Below, one piece after another: positions 20,977 to 26,158 of a stretch of 26,158 nt of DNA (position 1 is its first letter; the number at the start of each line of letters is the position of its first letter). Under the pieces are notes generated by a model that saw only the letters and a program-made list of their open reading frames with translations, did not search any database and was not told the DNA's origin. Source of the stretch: a virus; the IMG/VR virus record IMGVR_UViG_3300050821_006121, positions 64,001-90,158 of that record; one strand, 5' to 3'. A program made the position numbers and the translations under genes.

Positions 20977-22563
20977 GTGGTACCGGTTCCTACCGAGGGA
21001 TGGGATGCGATTAGTCCATTGGCCGCAATGGATCCGAAGCGTTCGCCAATCCTCGACAACTGGGTCCCCCGCACCGGCTGGGTGGAGCTGCGCCAGGGCT
21101 ACGGCCCGTTCAGCATCCTCGACACGACCCCGGTCGAGACCATAATGGTCCGGCGCCCGGCGGCGGGGTCCGAGGCCATGTTCGCCGCGTCCAACGGCAC
21201 GATCTACGAGGTGTCGGCGGGCTCGGCCGTGCCCCAGGTCACCGGCCTGGTCTCCAACCGCTGGCAGTACCTCAACTACACCCCGGCTGGAGGGTCGAGC
21301 GTCATCCAGTGCTGCAACGGCGCCGACCTGCTCCAGATGTTCGACGGCACGTCGTGGACCCAGCCGTCGATCACGGGCCTCCCCGGCAGCGCCACCACGG
21401 CCGACATCGTCAACCTCGCAGCCTACGGCCGGCGCATCTGGTACGTCCTCAACGACTCCACGGTCGTGGCCTACATGCCGACCGACGCCATCATGGGACC
21501 AATCGCGGGCACGCTCGACTTCGGCGCCCTGTGGTCCAAGGGCGGCTTTCTGGTGGCCATGGCCGACTGGACCGTGGACGGCGGCGAGGGCCCCCAGGAC
21601 TACGCCGTGTTCATGTCGTCACGGGGCCAGATCAGCGTCTTCGCTGGTTTGGACCCGACCAACGCCAGCGTCTGGACCTTGGTGGGGACCTTCAACGTCG
21701 CGCCCCCGCTCGGCAGGCGATGCCTCTACCCAATAGGCTCGGACGTGGCCATCATCACCCAGCAGGGCGTGCTGCCGCTGAGCCAGGTGCTACCATTCGA
21801 TCCAAGTGCGGATCGATCGGTAGCCCTTACCTCGCGCATCCAGAACGCCATGGCCACGGCCGCGGCCCAGTCCGGGGACAACTTCGGCTGGCAGCTGATC
21901 TCCTACCCGGCTCAGGCCCTGGCCATCCTCAACGTGCCGATCTCGGAGAACTCCCAGCAGCAGCAGTTCGTGATGAACTCGCTGACCGGCGCGTGGTGCA
22001 GGTTCCTCAACTGGAACGCCAACTGCTTCGAGATATTCAACGACGCGCTCTACTTCGGCGACAACAACGGAAACGTAAATCTAGCCTACACTGGTGGGCT
22101 AGATTTAAACTTACCAATCTATTCGGACATGCAGTGCGCCTTCAACTACTTCGACGACCCGGGCCGCATCAAGCGCATGACCATGGTCCAGCCGCTCTTG
22201 ACCGCTTCCGGCGTGGTCACGCCGACCATGAGCGTGGACGAGGACTTCTCCAACAACGCGCCGTCGGCCCCGGTCACGGTCATCGGTCCAGGGTCGAGCG
22301 CCACCTGGGACGTGTCAATCTGGGACGTCGCGGTCTGGCCACAGCCGTCCCAGCCCATCGTCCAGTGGCTGTCGGTCCAGGCTATAGGACACGCGCTGGC
22401 CGTTAGGATGCAAGTTAATTCTGCTCCCGCACCGGTTTCGGGGCTCGGGGAATTTGATATCGCGTTGTTTGACTCGGCGGAATTTGATGAAGGGGCCGGG
22501 GGAGCGCCAGTGCTCCAAGTCAACGCCTTCAACGCAATTCTTGAGTTCGGAGGATTCGTCTGA
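20977..22563 (+). CDS. P22 gp10-like tail hub / stabilisation protein
   Basis: 528 residues. The N-terminus VPVPTEGWDAISPLAAMDPK, then LDNWVPRTGWVELRQGY and repeated blades (LVSNRWQYLNYTPAGGSSVI, MADWTVDGGEGPQDYAVFMS, FVMNSLTGAWCRFLNWNANC) match tail-hub proteins that close the portal channel under the adaptor. Start problem: GTG 20977 has no ribosome site, while the frame is open back to 20905 and the upstream codons read KTRKSQTVAKVPFAAPDVQT, a plausible N-terminus behind a GGGAGG site, but without ATG, GTG or TTG. The true start may be a non-standard codon near 20911-20917. Confidence 0.8.
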   Translation: MVPVPTEGWDAISPLAAMDPKRSPILDNWVPRTGWVELRQGYGPFSILDTTPVETIMVRRPAAGSEAMFAASNGTIYEVSAGSAVPQVTGLVSNRWQYLNYTPAGGSSVIQCCNGADLLQMFDGTSWTQPSITGLPGSATTADIVNLAAYGRRIWYVLNDSTVVAYMPTDAIMGPIAGTLDFGALWSKGGFLVAMADWTVDGGEGPQDYAVFMSSRGQISVFAGLDPTNASVWTLVGTFNVAPPLGRRCLYPIGSDVAIITQQGVLPLSQVLPFDPSADRSVALTSRIQNAMATAAAQSGDNFGWQLISYPAQALAILNVPISENSQQQQFVMNSLTGAWCRFLNWNANCFEIFNDALYFGDNNGNVNLAYTGGLDLNLPIYSDMQCAFNYFDDPGRIKRMTMVQPLLTASGVVTPTMSVDEDFSNNAPSAPVTVIGPGSSATWDVSIWDVAVWPQPSQPIVQWLSVQAIGHALAVRMQVNSAPAPVSGLGEFDIALFDSAEFDEGAGGAPVLQVNAFNAILEFGGFV

Positions 22564-22817
22564 TGGATCCGTCTACTCAGCTGATGCTGCAGGCCCTCTC
22601 CCAGGGCCAAAGCACCGGCACGCCCAAGCTGGCCGGAGGTCTGTCGCCCTTCGCATTTGAAAATCAACTTTCGCTCATGCGTCGCCTCGGTTCGCCGCTC
22701 TACGCCAACAGCCCGCTGCGCGGCGGACAGTCTTCGGCCGCGCCTCTGACAAATCCCTATAACCAACAGGCCCAGACCGCCTTCGCACCGACGCAACAGC
22801 AACAGAGGCCCCAGTAA
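22563..22817 (+). CDS. Small Q/P-rich virion-block protein (84 aa)
   Basis: TGATG overlap with the hub gene. The product starts MDPSTQLMLQALSQGQSTG, has a short folded-looking middle (FAFENQLSLMRRLGSPLYAN) and a Q/P-rich end. It resembles the next protein in its opening (MDP...LMLQAL against MDP...LQMLMAL), suggesting local duplication. Function unknown. Confidence 0.58.
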   Translation: MDPSTQLMLQALSQGQSTGTPKLAGGLSPFAFENQLSLMRRLGSPLYANSPLRGGQSSAAPLTNPYNQQAQTAFAPTQQQQRPQ

Positions 22818-23113
22818 TGGATCCAACACAGCCGGCACCCGACCCCGAGGCCCTCCAGATGTTGATGGCCCTCATGCGTGGCGGAAACGGTCAGCAGACA
22901 GGTCAGGCAAACGCAATGTCAGCGCAGGCCAACCCGTACAACAATCCACTGCTGCAGCAGCAACCGAACCAGATGAATCAACAAGCCGCACCCATGCCCC
23001 AGAACCCTCTGCTCAACGGCATGAACGCGTCTCTAGGCGGAACAACAGGGGCGTCTTTGGCCACGCCCCAAGATCAGGCAATGATGGCCATGTTCCAACA
23101 GGCACCGCAGTAA
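22817..23113 (+). CDS. Small Q/N-rich virion-block protein (98 aa)
   Basis: The ATG shares its A with the preceding TAA. N-terminal MDPTQPAPDPEALQMLMALM then low-complexity Q, N, P and M (NPYNNPLLQQQPNQMNQQ) and a final MMAMFQQAPQ. No domain is recognised. Such flexible proteins are common beside tail and ejection genes. Confidence 0.58.
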   Translation: MDPTQPAPDPEALQMLMALMRGGNGQQTGQANAMSAQANPYNNPLLQQQPNQMNQQAAPMPQNPLLNGMNASLGGTTGASLATPQDQAMMAMFQQAPQ

Positions 23114-23115
23114 CG

Positions 23116-23562
23116 GTGAAAGGCCTCCTGCTCGGAGACGACGCCCGGGTCGCGGCCTGGGCATTCAGGACCTACCAGTTCCGACCGACGCCCTACAACA
23201 GCGCCGTCGGCGTGGTCGACGAGACAGGCAGGCTGATCGGCGCGGGCCTCTACCAGAACTTCAACGGCTCGAACGTCGAGGGCTCCTACTACGGTCGCGG
23301 CACTCTCACCCCGGGCATCGTTCGAGGCCTGATCAAGGGCGCGCTCGCCTTCGACCCCTCCCGCCTGACCGTGGTCACGGCTAAGAAGAACAGACGCCTC
23401 ATCCGTGCCCTCCAGCGCATCGGCTTCCGCCTCGAAGGCGCCCAGCGCCGCTACTACGGCCAGCGAGACTGCGCCAGGAACACCGGCGTGAGACTGGTCA
23501 TGTTTCGCGAGGACATGGATCGAATTGCGGGCGTCGAGATCAAGGCTGCGGTTGCCTGTTAA
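23116..23562 (+). CDS. GNAT-like acetyltransferase (148 aa)
   Basis: GTG start 2 nt after the previous stop. The fold pattern is an N-terminal strand/helix, SAVGVVDETGRLIGAGLYQN, then GSYYGRGTLTPGIVRGLI and VVTAKKNRRLIRALQRIGFR with LEGAQRRYYG, the last part typical of the GNAT C-terminal strand. The usual Q/RxxGxG motif is not clear, so acetyl-CoA use is uncertain. Located in the virion block, coupled to neighbours; similar proteins occur next to tail genes of other phages. Confidence 0.68.
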   Translation: MKGLLLGDDARVAAWAFRTYQFRPTPYNSAVGVVDETGRLIGAGLYQNFNGSNVEGSYYGRGTLTPGIVRGLIKGALAFDPSRLTVVTAKKNRRLIRALQRIGFRLEGAQRRYYGQRDCARNTGVRLVMFREDMDRIAGVEIKAAVAC

Positions 23563-23569
23563 ACCTCAG

Positions 23570-24148
23570 TTAACCGGCATATCGGCGGATGTAGTATTCG
23601 CCCCAGCAACCTTGCCAATCGACGCGGCGCCCGTACTTGCGTTTTAGCTTGGTCATTTCGGGCAGGTTGTCGCCGCAAAGATCGTCCCAAATATCGTGCC
23701 ACGCGGCGCCGTAGCGGGTGCCCTTCGGCGGCTGCCATTCAAAGGCGTCGGCACAGATAATCTCCACGCGCTTGTCTGCCGCGTAATGCGGGCCAGCCAA
23801 TGCGATCACGTCAGCGTCCTTCTCAATGACGGTGACGCGCTGGACGCTAACCCGTTTAAGTACAGCGGCGAGCACCATGCCGATCCCAAGGCCGTTGAGT
23901 AGAACATGATCCTTGGCATTGCAGACGATGGAGTAGTGGTCGCGCATTTCGTCCGGTGTGTCGCTCATGACGATGCCGCGCTTGGCGTGCCGTAGCCGGG
24001 TATAGATGCCGGGAGAGATAGCGCCGCGCCCGTGCTGCATGGCACTGATAGTGCCCATCATGGCGTCATGCTTCGTAACCTCGAAGCGTTCGATGGCCCA
24101 ATCGCCTCGTTTGCCTTCCAGGACTGTTACTTGTTCGATGATGCTCAT
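23570..24148 (-). CDS. Spermidine synthase-like / class I methyltransferase-fold protein
   Basis: 192 residues on the minus strand, start at 24148 with GGAGAA upstream; an in-frame ATG 33 nt earlier lacks a site. A first beta domain (VLEGKRGDWAIERFEVTKHD) is followed by a Rossmann-like core: VLLNGLGIGMVLAAVLKR (glycine-rich motif), VTVIEKDADVIALAG (acidic end of strand 2) and EIICADAFEW. This resembles spermidine synthase-type folds that bind SAM derivatives. The substrate is unknown. It stands alone against the direction of the virion genes, with its own promoter-like element at 24187. Confidence 0.75.
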   Translation of the reverse strand: MSIIEQVTVLEGKRGDWAIERFEVTKHDAMMGTISAMQHGRGAISPGIYTRLRHAKRGIVMSDTPDEMRDHYSIVCNAKDHVLLNGLGIGMVLAAVLKRVSVQRVTVIEKDADVIALAGPHYAADKRVEIICADAFEWQPPKGTRYGAAWHDIWDDLCGDNLPEMTKLKRKYGRRVDWQGCWGEYYIRRYAG

Positions 24149-24186
24149 GGGTTCTCCGACATTGCAGAAGTTAGCATCCAACTACA

Positions 24187-24215
24187 ATCTTACCCCCAAG
24201 AAAGGGGACAGTAAA
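24187..24215 (-). promoter_or_regulatory. Minus-strand promoter-like element (TTTACT-N17-TAAGAT)
   Basis: On the minus strand TTTACT (24215-24210), 17-nt spacer, TAAGAT (24192-24187), with GGGGG before the -10. The spacer has a CCCC/GGGG inverted repeat like the element at 6437. It ends 39 nt from the start of the minus-strand gene at 24148 and abuts the + strand start at 24218. Confidence 0.62.
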
Positions 24216-24217
24216 GC

Positions 24218-24484
24218 ATGCTCTTCGCCCCACCCCCCGGCTACAACACCCCCCAGACCAACCGCCAGAACACCCAGGCGTACAACGTGCCGGGCCAGCA
24301 GGGGCTCAACCCCCAGGGCTCCAACGCGTCGGCCCCGACCGGCATGCCGGGAATGGCCCAAACCCCGGGCGTCGGAGGCTTCCTCCCGGCCAGCATGCGC
24401 GGCACCGGCGCGGCGCCGTTCAACCCCAGCCCGGGCATGATGGCCAACGCGCTCAACCCGGCCGCGGGGGCACTGTCGCACTGA
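24218..24484 (+). CDS. Low-complexity P/G/N-rich virion-block protein (88 aa)
   Basis: Product MLFAPPPGYNTPQTNRQNTQ then G/P/A/N/M-rich sequence to NALNPAAGALSH. AAAGGGG lies about 10 nt upstream of the ATG. Its stop overlaps the next start (TGATG). No domain; probably a flexible virion or ejection-related protein by context. Confidence 0.58.
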   Translation: MLFAPPPGYNTPQTNRQNTQAYNVPGQQGLNPQGSNASAPTGMPGMAQTPGVGGFLPASMRGTGAAPFNPSPGMMANALNPAAGALSH

Positions 24485-24930
24485 TGAGCCTCTCGTCACC
24501 CTACGGCCAGAACACGGGCGACCAGTCGCCCCTGGGCGGGTCATCCCTGTTCACGGACTGGGGCGGCCAGAACCAGGGCGGCGCCCTGGGAAGCGGCATG
24601 TTCGGGTCCCTGACACCGGCTCCGCCGCAGGCCACAGCCACCAATAATCTCCAGCCGGTCACCGGGGCGGCATCGACCAACAATCTCCAGCCCGTTATAG
24701 GCGCAGCACAGGAGGTGCCTCCTGGGGTGACGTCGGGCGCGACCAATATGATGGTCACCGCGCTAGCCAACCCGGCACCAGCACCCGCAAATCCCGCGTC
24801 GTTCGCGCCGCAGAACGCGGCCCCCGTGGCGCCGGCCGCCCCCCAGGCCCCGGCCAACCCCCTGTCGTTCTTGGGCAACGCGACCGCGCCCGTCGCAGCG
24901 CCGCAGAACCAGAACCCCTACGGATTCTAA
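24484..24930 (+). CDS. Low-complexity virion-block protein with internal repeat (148 aa)
   Basis: Opens MSLSSPYGQNTGDQ, contains two adjacent copies of TNNLQPV-GAA (about residues 54-76), then an A/P-rich region ending QNQNPYGF. The first 14 bases are identical to those of the gene at 24934, which also starts MSLSSP, implying duplication of a start region. No function can be read. Confidence 0.58.
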   Translation: MSLSSPYGQNTGDQSPLGGSSLFTDWGGQNQGGALGSGMFGSLTPAPPQATATNNLQPVTGAASTNNLQPVIGAAQEVPPGVTSGATNMMVTALANPAPAPANPASFAPQNAAPVAPAAPQAPANPLSFLGNATAPVAAPQNQNPYGF

Positions 24931-24933
24931 CGC

Positions 24934-25821
24934 ATGAGCCTCTCGTCCCCGGCAGCACCTACCGCTCAGACGCCGCTCACGCAGCCCAACGTGTTCGACC
25001 CGAACGCGGTGACGGCGGCCCAGCAAGGCATCAACACCACCGCGAGCGAGGCCTCCCAGGCGGGGAGCAACTACAACCAGTCCAACCCCTACGGCAACAC
25101 GTCGTACACCCAGACCGGGACCGGCCCAGGCGGCGTGCCGATCTACTCGGCCAACGTCAGTCTCTCGCCCGCCCAACAGCAGCTGCTCAACACCCTCCAG
25201 GGCACCCAGGCCACCGCAGGCACCCAGGCCGGGAGCCTGCTCCAGGGGGCCAACTACGGCGCCCAGACGCCCCAGCAGGTGATCGGCAACGAGACCTCCG
25301 GCATCACGGGCCAGCTGACCCAGCAGGAGCTGGCCTACCAGCAGCCCCAGTTCACGACCCAGACCTCCCAGCTCGACAGCCAGCTGCGCAACCAGGGTCT
25401 CCAGCCGGGTGAGCCCGGCTACGACAACGCCATGCGGGCCTTGACCAACAACCAGGACCTCTCGACCCAGAACTTCATCGCCCAGACCCAACCCCAGATC
25501 ATGTCCGAGGCCACGACCCAGTACGGCCTCCCGGCATCGCTGGCCCAGTCCCTCGGCGGCTTCGCCGCGCCCCAGAGCGCCATCTCCCAGAACGTCACCG
25601 GCGCCGCGCTCAACGACCAGCCCGCCAATCTCACCGGCGCCACGACCGCGCAGCAGTCGGACATCGACCAGAACTACGCGACCGAGCAGGGCGCGTACAG
25701 CGCCTACAACCAGGCGCAGCTGGCCGACTACCAAGCGCAATTGGCCCAGCAGAACGCGATGATGCAGGGCATCTTCGGCACGGCCGGGGCCATCGCGCCC
25801 TACGCGGCCATGGCTCTCTGA
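24934..25821 (+). CDS. Q/T/N-rich virion protein, probable ejection/tail protein (295 aa)
   Basis: Starts 3 nt after the previous stop. NSNPYGNTSYTQTG-type sequence (residues about 50-65) is followed by SLSPAQQQLLNTLQGTQATA, a pattern I recall from phage structural proteins next to tail genes, and by long amphipathic glutamine-rich helices (LTQQELAYQQPQFTTQTSQL, LADYQAQLAQQNAMMQGIFG). The last 20 residues are hydrophobic (IFGTAGAIAPYAAMAL), which may contact the host membrane during DNA delivery. The ejection role is inferred. Confidence 0.62.
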   Translation: MSLSSPAAPTAQTPLTQPNVFDPNAVTAAQQGINTTASEASQAGSNYNQSNPYGNTSYTQTGTGPGGVPIYSANVSLSPAQQQLLNTLQGTQATAGTQAGSLLQGANYGAQTPQQVIGNETSGITGQLTQQELAYQQPQFTTQTSQLDSQLRNQGLQPGEPGYDNAMRALTNNQDLSTQNFIAQTQPQIMSEATTQYGLPASLAQSLGGFAAPQSAISQNVTGAALNDQPANLTGATTAQQSDIDQNYATEQGAYSAYNQAQLADYQAQLAQQNAMMQGIFGTAGAIAPYAAMAL

Positions 25822-25838
25822 CCTAAGAAAGAATCTTA

Positions 25839-26158
25839 ATGGACCCCACACTCACCCCCGGCTCGTTCTCGCCGAATCAGTCGGTAGCGCCCAGCCAGAT
25901 TCCGACGCCACAGCAGATCCAATCGGCCTACGCCCAGGCCAACACCAACAAGGCCCAGGGCATCAATCCGCAGCAGCCCATCCACGCCTGGACCCAGGGC
26001 GTGCAGCAGATAGTCCAGGCTCTTGCCGGAAAGTACGGCGGCAACCAAGCCGATGCTCTACAGCGCCAGGCATACGGCGCCCAGGCAAACGCAATTCCAG
26101 GCGCGGCGCCCTACATGCCGGTGCCGCTGGCCGGACCGAGCTGGGGCGGCGGGAACAT
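25839..26158 (+). CDS. Virion-block protein, 3' end outside window
   Basis: ATG 25839 after AAGAAAGAATC; the frame stays open to the last base (about 106 codons). It begins MDPTLTPGSFSPNQSVAPSQ and contains IHAWTQGVQQIVQALAGKYG and NQADALQRQAYGAQANA, a helical segment I recall from tail or internal virion proteins of other phages. The MDP opening resembles the small proteins at 22563 and 22817. Confidence 0.65.
   Translation, partial: MDPTLTPGSFSPNQSVAPSQIPTPQQIQSAYAQANTNKAQGINPQQPIHAWTQGVQQIVQALAGKYGGNQADALQRQAYGAQANAIPGAAPYMPVPLAGPSWGGGN

Noticed and set aside
1-26158. CRISPR array, insertion sequence or integrase attachment site
   Set aside because: No regularly spaced direct repeats, transposase or recombinase gene, or tRNA-overlapping repeat was seen.

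Overview
This window is a piece of a GC-rich tailed double-stranded DNA phage genome, or a prophage. The virion genes fit a short-tailed (podovirus-like) architecture: a scaffolding-type protein, a major capsid protein (MCP), a probable decoration protein, a P22 gp4-like tail adaptor, a gp10-like tail hub, and a run of Q/N/P-rich proteins of the ejection/tail type. No tape-measure gene, tRNA, CRISPR array or integrase is visible. Nearly all genes are on the + strand and many overlap through ATGA, GTGA or TGATG junctions. The host cannot be named from this sequence.

The main result is at 2219-5742. The MCP gene is cut into six exons by five group I introns. Exons of about 17, 364, 485, 91, 49 and 26 nt (1032 nt in total) join in frame to a 343-residue capsid protein. 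Introns 1, 3 and 4 form one structural family and introns 2 and 5 another, each supported by P7 pairing and conserved core strings. Intron 2 carries an HNH endonuclease, intron 3 a LAGLIDADG endonuclease, and a free-standing HNH/NUMOD3 endonuclease lies 36 nt upstream of the MCP start. The untranslated stretch 6428-6755 also has group I-like core motifs.

From 6.8 to 16.5 kb an accessory block separates the capsid genes from the tail genes. It encodes an XF1762-type acetyltransferase, a DUF5672 glycosyltransferase, a zinc-ribbon sugar-type methyltransferase, a GT9-like glycosyltransferase, two extended SDRs (one RmlB-like), a Dam-like adenine methyltransferase, a WbuC-like cupin, an AT-rich GNAT and a TPR-glycosyltransferase. 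Most of these are parts expected of a (deoxy)sugar-making and transferring cassette. Very small genes, several encoding single-helix membrane peptides, sit between them.

From 16.6 kb to the end lie further virion genes. Four genes on the minus strand (14451-14702, 16308-16538, 20749-20844, 23570-24148) sit singly at gene boundaries. A recurrent promoter-like pattern, TTTACT, then 17 nt, then a TA-rich -10 hexamer, precedes three of them, the early accessory gene at 1043, the XF1762 gene and the intron 2 endonuclease; a close variant precedes the intron 3 endonuclease. The apparent rule is that accessory and mobile genes carry their own promoters while the virion genes are read through.
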